Notes under the pieces: model-generated
What the model saw: only the letters and a program-made list of their open reading frames with translations
Database searches by the model: none
What the model was told of the DNA's origin: nothing
Translations under genes and position numbers: made by a program
Part shown: piece by piece, positions 19,539 to 28,318 of the stretch
Position numbering within the stretch: the stretch's first letter is position 1
Layout: every line of letters starts with the position of its first letter
Virus record (IMG/VR): IMGVR_UViG_3300027413_000012
Coordinates: 1-44,485 of that record
Source: a virus
Strand: one strand, 5' to 3'
Length of the DNA: 44,485 nucleotides

Positions 19539-22301
19539 ATGGGTTACAAAGCAAACGAATATAAAGTAAGTAGAAAGAATCCAGTCGAGAAATCACGTGA
19601 AGAAGCCAACTTGGATCATGGTATCTATGTAGGCGAAGTAATTGTAAGACCAAAAGACGAAAGTCACAGTGGTCGTATACCTGTGTATATTCCAATGCTA
19701 TCTAAAGACAGAAACGATCCTAGAGGTTATTTCAACTGTTTTTGGAGCAGTCCTTTTGCAGGCACAACACCAAGTGCGGCAGTAGGCAAAAACAATCGTA
19801 GCCACGCAGACACAATGAAAACTTATGGTATGTGGATGGTTCCACCTGATCCAGGTAATTTTGTGTTAGTAATATTTGGCGACGGCAAAAAGAAAAATCC
19901 AATTATAATCGGTTGCATGTTCCCAGATCAAATGCAGAGCATGGTGCCCGGTAATCCTGCAGGCAAAACGTTTGGCACTGAAGTGCCTGTACCGGTAGCA
20001 GAGAAGAATAGATTCGATCCAAACAAAAGTCACGGAAAAGGAGTTCAACGTCCATTCAATCCGTTTATTGCTATTCCTATAATAAATCAAGGTTTAATAA
20101 ATGACCCTGTAAGAGGAACAACAACCAGCGGTGCAAGACGTGAAAGCCCTTCACAAGTATATGGTATATTAACACCAGGACCGGAAAACATAAATCTAGA
20201 AACTGGAAAACGAGACGGTACAAACAGATTAGGCGGTCATAGTTTTGTTATGGACGATAATTTGAAACAACGCCACATTCGAATGAGAACGGCAGGCGGC
20301 GGACAAGTATTAATCGACGACACAAACGAATTAGTATATGTTATTAATAGTCCAGGCACAGCATGGGTAGAATTATCTTCAGACGGTAGTATTCAAATAT
20401 TCAGTGACGAAGACATAAACATGAGGTCCACAAATAATATTAATATCAGAGCTGACCAAATACTAAATTTAGATGCAGGAGTTAGAGTAAACATAAATGC
20501 AGGATTGATGGAAGATCAAGGTGAAGAAGTGGATCCTAAATTAGACGGCCCAATTGGCGGCGATGTTTACATACAATCAGGTAACAGCATTAACCAATTA
20601 ACAAACACAGCAATTAAATTAGAAACCAAAAAAGGCGGTAGTGTTATATCTACAAACTCTGCAGGTAAAACATTGTTGTACGGAGCAAGTGGTGTAGAAA
20701 GTTCAACGCCAATGGCTACAGTAATAAAATCAGGTGGAGACACATTTGTGACATCAGGTGGTAGTGGCCATGTTGTGTCTGGAGGTCAAAGTTTTGTTAA
20801 AGGTTCAACAGTTCATCTCAATGATGGTGGCACAAACGGAACAGCAGATTCGCCGGTACCAGTAACACCATTGGCAGTAAATGTATTCCATGACGAACCT
20901 ATGAGTATTCCTGTTGTAGATTATGACCCAACAAATGTTGACGGTAGAAACCCTATGCCAACTGGCGGAATAAGACAAGTAGACCCAGCCTTACCAGCAT
21001 CTATTCCACCATCAACAACAGGCAATTTTAGTGACGCTAGAGGCAAAAAAATAAAAGTTGCTTCAACAACCACAATGATTACAACTAGAGAACCGTGGTT
21101 TGGTCACAAGACTAAAGACATAGTACTACCAACAACTGACGAAGTTGGTCTCAATCAGAAGGCTACAGACGACAAGGCCAATAAAGCATACCCACCCGGT
21201 GCAAGTGATCATGGTTACATAGGACCAGACACTATTGTTAAACCAGACGGCACTGTACTACAAGGTAAAGGTTATGACGGTGTTAGTGGCCCGGCTTTAT
21301 ATCCTTATATGGCGGCAAAACAAGATTCTAATTATATACCCGTACCAGGGGATCCTAATGCATACACTAATGTTGATTCTGGGCAGATACGAGAATCAGT
21401 TCCAGATTATAAAGAAGAACCTCTACTGAAATGTAGCACACTATCAGGCGAGTCACTAGCGGCACAACTAGAAGAATCTGGTGTACTCGACGGGTGTGTA
21501 AATACTATTGTTGGTGCTACTGATCCTTCGTTGACAGAAACAAATTTGATTGATCAGGACGGATTCTTATTTGATGCTGGTGACAAAACAGCAATAGGGT
21601 ATAAACATGTTATAGAAGAAAAAGAAAAAGAAGCAGGTGCAATTATGTTTGGTGACGGTAAAAACTTTGACCCAACATCAGTGACAACAATAATTGATAC
21701 AGGCAAGTCGAAGATATCGGCGGCTGACATATCATCAATTATTAAAGACGCTGGACCAGGACAAGACTTAACATCACAAGGAATATTTAAAGCAAGTGAC
21801 ATAAGCAATAATTTCAAAACAGGCGATGCCGCATACGCTATTGTTCCAGAAGGTGGCATATACAAAGAACCAATATTCATAAACCAAATAGCGGCTGGTA
21901 TGAGTAAAGGTGCAAGTAAGCAATTGTTAAAGAATGATTTCAGACAAGTGTCTAAATACGCCGTAAATCGTGCTAACAGACCGATGACAGTACAGCAAGG
22001 TATGTCCCTTACATTGTTAGCACAAAGATTAGGCAAAGATAGATTTGATCAAACTCCGGCTCTAAGAGCCATACAATCAGGTCAATATGACCAAATTGCT
22101 AGACAGATGAAACTGACCGATGAAGCAGGTTCAAGATCCTTGTATACACCATTTGGCGATGTAATATCATTTTTGTGGCAAGCAGATGATTCGATGCTCT
22201 CAGAGATATTAGATATAACTAAAGAAGATACAATGGGAATGGGATTGTGGAATATGCAGTCGAGACTATATAATTTGCACAAAGCGTCTAAAGGTTTTTA
22301 A
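19539..22301 (+). CDS. gp5: Baseplate hub spike protein gp5
   Basis: This is a 920-residue protein. Residues about 25-130 form an OB-fold like gp5/VgrG, with GIYVGEVIVRPKDE, GRIPVYIPM, MVPPDPGNFVLVIFGDG and NPIIIGCMF. A linker follows, then GGHSFVMDD and RMRTAGGGQVLIDDTN, leading to short repeating strands (about 245-430; examples DGSIQIFSDEDINMRS, NINIRADQILNLDAG). This fits the gp5 C-terminal triple-stranded beta-helix. T4 gp5 (575 residues) carries a lysozyme between OB fold and helix; here no lysozyme-like segment is visible there. After the helix come a Pro-rich linker, a TTREPWFGHKT motif, and a helical C-terminus (about 790-920) of unknown role. The product would form the membrane-puncturing spike. 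The gene ends in a 4-bp convergent overlap with the next cassette. Confidence 0.8.
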   Translation: MGYKANEYKVSRKNPVEKSREEANLDHGIYVGEVIVRPKDESHSGRIPVYIPMLSKDRNDPRGYFNCFWSSPFAGTTPSAAVGKNNRSHADTMKTYGMWMVPPDPGNFVLVIFGDGKKKNPIIIGCMFPDQMQSMVPGNPAGKTFGTEVPVPVAEKNRFDPNKSHGKGVQRPFNPFIAIPIINQGLINDPVRGTTTSGARRESPSQVYGILTPGPENINLETGKRDGTNRLGGHSFVMDDNLKQRHIRMRTAGGGQVLIDDTNELVYVINSPGTAWVELSSDGSIQIFSDEDINMRSTNNINIRADQILNLDAGVRVNINAGLMEDQGEEVDPKLDGPIGGDVYIQSGNSINQLTNTAIKLETKKGGSVISTNSAGKTLLYGASGVESSTPMATVIKSGGDTFVTSGGSGHVVSGGQSFVKGSTVHLNDGGTNGTADSPVPVTPLAVNVFHDEPMSIPVVDYDPTNVDGRNPMPTGGIRQVDPALPASIPPSTTGNFSDARGKKIKVASTTTMITTREPWFGHKTKDIVLPTTDEVGLNQKATDDKANKAYPPGASDHGYIGPDTIVKPDGTVLQGKGYDGVSGPALYPYMAAKQDSNYIPVPGDPNAYTNVDSGQIRESVPDYKEEPLLKCSTLSGESLAAQLEESGVLDGCVNTIVGATDPSLTETNLIDQDGFLFDAGDKTAIGYKHVIEEKEKEAGAIMFGDGKNFDPTSVTTIIDTGKSKISAADISSIIKDAGPGQDLTSQGIFKASDISNNFKTGDAAYAIVPEGGIYKEPIFINQIAAGMSKGASKQLLKNDFRQVSKYAVNRANRPMTVQQGMSLTLLAQRLGKDRFDQTPALRAIQSGQYDQIARQMKLTDEAGSRSLYTPFGDVISFLWQADDSMLSEILDITKEDTMGMGLWNMQSRLYNLHKASKGF

Positions 22302-22486
22302 GCTCGTACTTTTTGTAAATCTGCTATTTTAATGTATGCTCTGTATTTTGCTTCTTGCTCATCTGCGATATTTTGTTTGAGCAGTTTGATATGTTCCTTA
22401 AGTGAATTACACTCTTCGTTTTTTTCAACAAGCATAATTCTTAGTTCTTCCTCGAGTGTATTATTCAGTGAAGTATTCTGTGCCAC
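22298..22486 (-). CDS. Small coiled-coil protein, 62 residues
   Basis: Not recognised. It is a short, charged protein that is almost wholly coiled coil (LEEELRIMLVEKNEE, SLKEHIKLLKQNIADEQE). The start is placed at GTG 22486 because GGAGA lies 5 bp upstream; TTG at 22498 would add four residues but has no ribosome binding site. It overlaps the end of the hydrolase gene by 26 bp in another frame, and its stop shares TTAA with the convergent gp5 stop. It may be a small regulator or chaperone. Confidence 0.5.
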   Translation of the reverse strand: MAQNTSLNNTLEEELRIMLVEKNEECNSLKEHIKLLKQNIADEQEAKYRAYIKIADLQKVRA

Positions 22487-23111
22487 CGGTGTCTCCAAAT
22501 ATGTGTTGCTTAATTATATTTATAGTGTCGAATGACAAAAGCACTTCATTATGGCTCAAAGGAAGCTCAATGGATTCTGCGTAAATAAAGTTAGTGGGAA
22601 GTTTTTTCTGTGTCTCAACTGTGAGCAGTCCATCGTTGTGTTGACTGCCCAATCCAGCAAGATCGTTTGCAGAACCATTTGATCCTGTTGTTATAATATT
22701 AGCAACAGGAAAGTCTAGTTGTATATTCTGTATATCTTGCAAGAACGCACTGTTAGGTTTAACATTAGCAAACAACTTACTTTGCCTGAACACCATTGAA
22801 ATCCAACGTGCGGCATGACTTCCGCCCCATGGGGCACTCATAGTCACCATGGACAACACTCGCTTTGTTTTATCTGCTAATAATGTAGACAACAAGCAAC
22901 CATAACTGTGTGCTATGATATGATAATGCTCGTCGCCAAACGATTCGTTAATTTCTTTATCAAAGCGTTCTAGTATATCATCTGGATTTTCTTGAACAGC
23001 ATACTCTAGTGTTAATAGATTGCACTCAGGAAGAAATACTTGAAGATAATTTACACTTAGTCCGCTTTGACCTGATCCGTGTACAAATAATACATTAGGC
23101 AATTTTGGCAT
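22461..23111 (-). CDS. Alpha/beta-fold hydrolase
   Basis: This 216-residue protein starts with the strand-oxyanion segment NVLFVHGSGQSG (HG at 11-12). The nucleophile elbow is A-H-S69-Y-G, an AxSxG variant of GxSxG. A DG loop holds candidate acid D160 (SQHNDGLL), and the catalytic histidine is H187 (LSHNEVLL). The triad order Ser-Asp-His and spacing fit small lipases, esterases or thioesterases. There is no signal peptide, so it should act in the host cytoplasm. Its start overlaps the 94-residue gene upstream by 17 bp. It sits in a minus-strand cassette inserted between late genes gp5 and gp25. Substrates could be host lipids, thioesters or signalling esters; this is not decided by the sequence. 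Confidence 0.75.
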   Translation of the reverse strand: MPKLPNVLFVHGSGQSGLSVNYLQVFLPECNLLTLEYAVQENPDDILERFDKEINESFGDEHYHIIAHSYGCLLSTLLADKTKRVLSMVTMSAPWGGSHAARWISMVFRQSKLFANVKPNSAFLQDIQNIQLDFPVANIITTGSNGSANDLAGLGSQHNDGLLTVETQKKLPTNFIYAESIELPLSHNEVLLSFDTINIIKQHIFGDTGGTEYFTE

Positions 23112-23379
23112 CTAATATCAGTCTCTCCATTTGACGCAACTCTTTTGGTATCGAGTGCTTCGACTGACCAACCATGTTTACCATCTCGAAAAGTACATAC
23201 TTCTTCTCATGGTAATCGTATATACCAACTGAGTGTACTCGTCTGTTATTAAAATGCATCATTTTTCTGAACCTAGGTCCGTAACCAGTAGTCCAATTGT
23301 AGCCATTACTTGCAATGACCTTATTTGCCTTATCGGCAAGCTCAACGATGCTGTTAAATTTGTCTAAAACGTTTTTCAT
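23095..23379 (-). CDS. Hypothetical protein, 94 residues
   Basis: Not recognised. The ATG at 23379 (MKNVLDKFNSIVELADKAN) is chosen because AGGA lies 7 bp upstream; a reading from 23463 would start inside the promoter. The sequence is basic, with a helical first third and a strand-rich middle (RRVHSVGIYDYHEKKYVLFE), and ends in a helix. It is the promoter-proximal gene of the hydrolase cassette and overlaps the hydrolase start by 17 bp. The size and promoter suggest an early host-interaction protein, but no function can be named. Confidence 0.6.
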   Translation of the reverse strand: MKNVLDKFNSIVELADKANKVIASNGYNWTTGYGPRFRKMMHFNNRRVHSVGIYDYHEKKYVLFEMVNMVGQSKHSIPKELRQMERLILDAKIA

Positions 23380-23434
23380 TAACTGTCCTATATTTCGTAG
23401 TGAAAAAATTACATAAAAAGTTTTATGCTCCAGT

Positions 23435-23463
23435 ATTATGTATTCTATTATACTCAAAGTCAA
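23435..23463 (-). promoter_or_regulatory. Sigma70-type promoter of the hydrolase cassette
   Basis: On the minus strand TTGACT (23463 to 23458) is followed after 17 bp by CATAAT (23440 to 23435), 56 bp upstream of the ATG at 23379. The 11-base stretch GGTTGACTTTG is shared exactly with the promoter at 9751-9778. A TATAAT lying only 5 bp from the TTGACT is too close to be its -10 element. Confidence 0.65.
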
Positions 23464-23516
23464 CCGTTTTTTTGGTGCCTTTTTAGGCTCTATTAAAACT
23501 AGTTTTAACTAAGTGT

Positions 23517-23524
23517 GATAAATA
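23517..23524 (+). promoter_or_regulatory. Late promoter of gp25, probably leaderless
   Basis: GATAAATA in the context GTGTGATAAATATTGAT ends only 5 bp before the gp25 ATG at 23530. Transcription starting about 6 bp after the motif would begin at the A of the ATG. No Shine-Dalgarno sequence is present. Confidence 0.65.
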
Positions 23525-23529
23525 TTGAT

Positions 23530-23901
23530 ATGGCAAACATATATAAAGGCTTTAGTACAATAGGAAAAATTAGACCTCCTTACACCGTTACTAATGGTGA
23601 AGCAGTGAAGATTGACCTTTTGAACGAATTGTACACTAGACGAGGCGAGAGAGTAATGCGTCCTAAGTTTGGTACTACTATTTATGATATTATTATGAAT
23701 CCGCTGGATTCATATGTAGAGCAAGAAGTTAAAGACGAAGTTATAAGAATATGCACTAAAGATCCTAGGATCAATATTCAAGAAATTTTTACTACAGTGC
23801 TTGATCATACGATTAGAGTGCAAGTCCAATTAACTCTTAAGCCTTTTCTAGATGAAGAAACCCTGCTTGTGGAATACACACAGGATAGCAGAGAGATTTA
23901 A
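23530..23901 (+). CDS. gp25: Baseplate wedge protein gp25
   Basis: This is a 123-residue protein of the gp25/lysozyme-like baseplate family (T4 gp25 has 132 residues). The family pattern is seen in NGEAVKIDLLNELYTRRGER, then RPKFGTTIYDIIMNPLDS and a closing strand set (RVQVQLTLKPFLDEETLLVEY). gp25 forms the sheath-initiation site and wedge core with gp6 and gp53. Despite the old name it is not expected to be an active lysozyme. ATG 23530 is used because the GTG at 23515 lies within the promoter. gp6 starts 2 bp after the stop. Confidence 0.9.
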   Translation: MANIYKGFSTIGKIRPPYTVTNGEAVKIDLLNELYTRRGERVMRPKFGTTIYDIIMNPLDSYVEQEVKDEVIRICTKDPRINIQEIFTTVLDHTIRVQVQLTLKPFLDEETLLVEYTQDSREI

Positions 23902-23903
23902 AC

Positions 23904-26900
23904 ATGGCAACTAGCAACAGACAAAACAACTTATTTGCGGCGGAAGATTGGGATATAGCCTACAAGGCATACAGTAATGTAAACTTCCAAGCATATGATT
24001 TTGAAACTATTCGTACAGCAATGGTAGAATATATCAGAACTAATTTCCCTGAAAACTTCAACGATTATATTGAAAGCTCAGAGTTTATTGCTATTATAGA
24101 ATTACTTGCATACTTGGCTCAAAGTATCGCATTTAGAATGGATGTTAACACCAGAGAAAACTTTTTAGAAACAGCAGAGAGAAAAGATTCTGTTTACAAA
24201 CTTGCAAGACAGTTAGGATATAATCCTAAAAGAAATATTGCCGCAAGTGGATTACTAAAAGTTGTAAGTATTAGCACCACACAGCCATTAACGGATAGTG
24301 CAGGCACACAAATAGGTAACAGAGCTGTTACTTGGAATGATGCTAACAATCCGGACAGTTACGAGCAGTTCATTACAATAATGAACAATGCCTTTGGCAA
24401 TGTCAACAGATTCAGTAAGCCAGTTAAAACTGGTTCTATTAACGATATTATTACCGACTTATATGAAATTAACACTCAAATAAATGCGCCATTTGTTTAC
24501 AAGTTTAAAAAGAATATAAACGGTGTAAGTAGGGATTTTGAAATTGTAAATGCAGATTTCGAAGATAATAATTTTTTCTTCGAAAAGCATCCTGACCCTT
24601 CAGACAACTTTGGTATAATCCATCGAAATGACGGGATGGGTCTTTCTAGTGCAAATAACGGATTCTTCTTGATGTTCAAACAAGGAGTATTGCAAACAGA
24701 GAGTTACGATTTTGAAACTCCAGAAGAAAACAGATCGCAAACAATTGCGGTCGACGGTATTAATGAAAATGATGTATTTTTTCAACAAGTAAGTACAATC
24801 GGTGGTGTTTTGTCCAAGTGGAAAAGAATTCCTAACACAGTTGGACAAACACTTCAGTACAATACTTTAGCAAAAAACTCGCCCAACTTATATGCTGTTC
24901 AAAACTTAGGCACAGGCGGTATTAAATTACAGTTTGCTGATGGTAACTTTGCAAATGTTCCAGTAGGAAACTATAGAGCATTTTATAGAGCAAGTGCTGA
25001 CGAAAGGTATAGTATACAGCCAGATGATATCGGCAATGTTTCAACTGACATTACTTATGAGACACCCACTGGTGAAAAATATGTGTTAACTATTACTGCT
25101 AGACTACAAACTAGTATTAATAATGCATTACCTTCAGAGACATTAGCAGGCATAAAAGAAAGAGCACCACAGGCATACTATGCCCAAGACAGAATGGTGT
25201 CAGCACAAGATTATCAAGTGTTACCTTTAGCAAAAAGTAGTAACATTAGAAAACTAAAAGTTACTAATAAAACACATGCTGGACATAGCAGGTATATCGA
25301 TATTACCGATCCTACTAGCACGTTCCAGACGACAACAACTATTGCTGAAGATGGGGCATTGTACAAAGAAGATTCCCCACAGAGCTACTCATTTATCATT
25401 GATGGGAACAATACAGCATCCGAACAAATTGAAAAAGTATTCACAACTTATTTGAAGAATTTAGAATTGAGAGATTTTATTTACAGTGATTTTAGAAATA
25501 AGTGGGTTGAAACACAACCAAATAAATTTAAGTTAGATCAGTACGGCATAGTATGGAAGACTTTGCCTAAGACAACTGAAAACGACACAGGGTATATGAC
25601 AGAAACATTTACAACCACTGGCACAATAAGTGATGTAAATATTTCCAAAGTAGCCTTGGCGCTTATACAACCAGGACACATGATAAAATTTGTAGATCCT
25701 GAAGATATTACGAAATACAAATGGGTTAAAATTGTTTCTGTTAGAGATAACGGCAGACGTGTTAGCTCTAGTACTACAGCAAACGGTCCATTTGCATTAA
25801 GCGAAAATGTAAGAGACGGTTGGGTTGGAAAGGAAATTATTACTACATTAAGAAGTAAGTTCTACGAAGTTGAAGCAACAAGAATTGCTACGGCAATTGG
25901 CAAAAAACAATCATTTGGTATTGGATACAATGCTACTACTGATACATTTTATGTTGTCAATAACAACGACATTGATTTGAGCAGAACATTTGATATAGGT
26001 AACGCAGAAGACACTTCAGGCAACAACAGAGATAGAAGTTGGATTATGAAGTTTTCATATGAGCCAGTCGATACATTGTCATTTAGATATAATGTGGAAT
26101 TAAGAGGCACAAAATATATATTTGAAAGTTATGAAGATTGTAGATTTTATAATATCAATCAAAACAGAATTGTAGACAGTTTTACAGGTAGAGCAAAATA
26201 CGACACATTGGAACTAACAACTCTTAACAGTCAAGGTCAAACACAAGAAGGGTTTGAATGGAGAGATACTACAACGCCTACACCAGACTACATCGGTGAT
26301 AAATGGTATTCAACAAAAGACGGTGTTAACTTTAATGATATTCCATTAAAATCTAGAAGTGTAAATTACAGTCAAGTTGAGTTTACATTGAACTCAAACT
26401 TTGGTATATTCAAAAATGGCGATTCTAGTGGTAATACTTTTGTACACAACCTAACTATACCTTTAGGCTCTAACTTCGATACATCAGATCTGACAAGTAA
26501 CATCAATGTTACTATTGCAAACAGTACAGGTGTTGTACACTCACTGCCTAGCAAGTTAGACATAGACTTTAATAGTACAACATTTGGATTTCCAATATTA
26601 AATGCTAGTGGTAACATTGTATATAAACATAACACTGCATTGTTTGAATCCAATATAGAATCAAATGCAGGCGGAGGTCACATTTATGTTTCTAACGCAA
26701 ATGCTTCTGCACAAACAGGTACATTAACTATTACTAACTTTGATAGTACTAGACACTATGCTATTGACAGTTCAGGCTTATCAAGTAAAGATATTATTAA
26801 TGTAGACTATGTGAGATCAAAAGATAGGCTAGAATCGCCTATTGTGTGGAGTGCTGTTAAGAACTTTATATATGCAGATGGTCATACAGATGCAAGAAAA

Positions 26901-28313
26901 GTACAAGTAACTCCATTTAATTCAACCAATGACGATAGTCCAGATAATCCTGTTCAATTCGATGAGTTTGTTGGACCAAACGATATTGTTATTTTTGAAG
27001 ACTTTGATAGTTTTGACGGCTACACATATACGAAGCCTGTTAAGACAGGCATATTGGACTTACGCAGAGAGCCAGGTGTAAACTTTAGTGCAACAAGAGA
27101 TAAAATTGCAGGTAATTCTACTGGCAGTGCGTTGAATTTAACAGGCACATATTATTCCCTAGCAGACTATGATATTATTTTAGTTAAGACAAAAGCCATT
27201 GTGGATACATTTAATAATACACAAGGTAAATTACATAACAAAAAAGTTTATGCAAAAGATACAGGCAAAATTTACCTACTATCTTATAGCAGTACAAACC
27301 TAGACGTAGTCAATAACTACGAAAGCTCAAAACACAGAGCTAAAGTTGGTAAAAGTTTTACACAAGATACAAATAATTCTACGCAAGAAAGTGTAGTATT
27401 TAAATGGAACCACATAGCAAATAACGATATGCGAATAGATCCTAGTATTAGCAATGTACACGAATTTTTCGTGCTAACAGACAACTACTATGACCAAGTA
27501 CTTTCGTATGTTAATGTTCCAGGAACACCATGGCCAGAAGAGCCATCCACATTAGAACTTGAAACAGAGTTCCAAAATTTACAAACTTACAAAGCGGCTA
27601 GTGATCAAATTTTATTCAAGAGTGGCAGATTTAAGTTATTATTCGGTAACGATGCATTAGCAGAGTTACAAGCAAGATTCAAGGTAGTAAGATTACCAGG
27701 TACCTCGTTAAGCGACAACGAGATTAAAACCAAAATTGCTTCTGCTATTACTAAATATTTCAGTATAGATAATTGGGAATTTGGCGATACATTTTACTTT
27801 ACAGAATTAAGTAGTTACATACATCAACAAGTAGGTAACTCAATTGGTAGTATTGTTATTGTGCCCAAGAAAACATCAGGCGTATTTGGAGATTTATTTC
27901 AAGTGAAAAGCGACAGTGACGAGTTATTCTTAAGTACAGCATCTGTCGACGACATTGACATAGTTGACAAAATTACTAAAGACAATATTAAACCTGCAAG
28001 TGGTACTCCAACATTTACTTCATATGAAAATCCAGAAAGTGAAATTGGCCCGTTTGCAATCAACGGTTACTATCCGTTGTATCCAACTAAAGAAGCATCA
28101 GACTTTGTGGGTAACGGAACATCTCATACACATGAATTCTTTGGAAAGACATTTTATATGCCTAACGGCATAACAACGTACATGGGCAACTATGTAGCAG
28201 AAGAAGGTACGAATACAGCAACTACTACAACAGACAATGTAATCAATAATCAGATTACAGGTTCTAGTGCAAGTAGTTCAAGCAATAACTCAAGCGACTC
28301 AAGTGGATATTAA
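23904..28313 (+). CDS. gp6: Baseplate wedge protein gp6, oversized
   Basis: This is a 1469-residue protein. The N-terminus (DYIESSEFIAIIELLAYLAQ, then AFRMDVNTRENFLETAERKD and ARQLGYNPKR) is the gp6/J-like wedge signature. The C-terminal conserved part lies around residues 1240-1370 (RFKVVRLPGTSLSDNEIK, SIDNWEFGDTFYFTEL, GSIVIVPKK). T4 gp6 has 660 residues; the extra length lies in a beta-rich central insert (about 440-1230) with Asn/Ser/Thr-rich strands. gp6 dimers tie the wedges into the continuous inner ring of the baseplate. The last 30 residues are a Ser/Asn/Thr-rich tail (SSASSSSNNSSDSSGY). AGAGAG precedes the ATG. The giant ORF begins 5 bp after the stop. Confidence 0.9.
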   Translation: MATSNRQNNLFAAEDWDIAYKAYSNVNFQAYDFETIRTAMVEYIRTNFPENFNDYIESSEFIAIIELLAYLAQSIAFRMDVNTRENFLETAERKDSVYKLARQLGYNPKRNIAASGLLKVVSISTTQPLTDSAGTQIGNRAVTWNDANNPDSYEQFITIMNNAFGNVNRFSKPVKTGSINDIITDLYEINTQINAPFVYKFKKNINGVSRDFEIVNADFEDNNFFFEKHPDPSDNFGIIHRNDGMGLSSANNGFFLMFKQGVLQTESYDFETPEENRSQTIAVDGINENDVFFQQVSTIGGVLSKWKRIPNTVGQTLQYNTLAKNSPNLYAVQNLGTGGIKLQFADGNFANVPVGNYRAFYRASADERYSIQPDDIGNVSTDITYETPTGEKYVLTITARLQTSINNALPSETLAGIKERAPQAYYAQDRMVSAQDYQVLPLAKSSNIRKLKVTNKTHAGHSRYIDITDPTSTFQTTTTIAEDGALYKEDSPQSYSFIIDGNNTASEQIEKVFTTYLKNLELRDFIYSDFRNKWVETQPNKFKLDQYGIVWKTLPKTTENDTGYMTETFTTTGTISDVNISKVALALIQPGHMIKFVDPEDITKYKWVKIVSVRDNGRRVSSSTTANGPFALSENVRDGWVGKEIITTLRSKFYEVEATRIATAIGKKQSFGIGYNATTDTFYVVNNNDIDLSRTFDIGNAEDTSGNNRDRSWIMKFSYEPVDTLSFRYNVELRGTKYIFESYEDCRFYNINQNRIVDSFTGRAKYDTLELTTLNSQGQTQEGFEWRDTTTPTPDYIGDKWYSTKDGVNFNDIPLKSRSVNYSQVEFTLNSNFGIFKNGDSSGNTFVHNLTIPLGSNFDTSDLTSNINVTIANSTGVVHSLPSKLDIDFNSTTFGFPILNASGNIVYKHNTALFESNIESNAGGGHIYVSNANASAQTGTLTITNFDSTRHYAIDSSGLSSKDIINVDYVRSKDRLESPIVWSAVKNFIYADGHTDARKVQVTPFNSTNDDSPDNPVQFDEFVGPNDIVIFEDFDSFDGYTYTKPVKTGILDLRREPGVNFSATRDKIAGNSTGSALNLTGTYYSLADYDIILVKTKAIVDTFNNTQGKLHNKKVYAKDTGKIYLLSYSSTNLDVVNNYESSKHRAKVGKSFTQDTNNSTQESVVFKWNHIANNDMRIDPSISNVHEFFVLTDNYYDQVLSYVNVPGTPWPEEPSTLELETEFQNLQTYKAASDQILFKSGRFKLLFGNDALAELQARFKVVRLPGTSLSDNEIKTKIASAITKYFSIDNWEFGDTFYFTELSSYIHQQVGNSIGSIVIVPKKTSGVFGDLFQVKSDSDELFLSTASVDDIDIVDKITKDNIKPASGTPTFTSYENPESEIGPFAINGYYPLYPTKEASDFVGNGTSHTHEFFGKTFYMPNGITTYMGNYVAEEGTNTATTTTDNVINNQITGSSASSSSNNSSDSSGY

Positions 28314-28318
28314 TAAAC

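Noticed and set aside
21554-22036. 160-codon minus-strand ORF opposite gp5
   Set aside because: It overlaps the gp5 C-terminal region in antisense, lacks a ribosome binding site and has no recognisable motif.
23435-23463. TATAAT lying 5 bp after TTGACT in the hydrolase promoter used as its -10 box
   Set aside because: The spacing is impossible for one sigma70 promoter; CATAAT at 17 bp was chosen instead. The TATAAT could still serve another start without a good -35.
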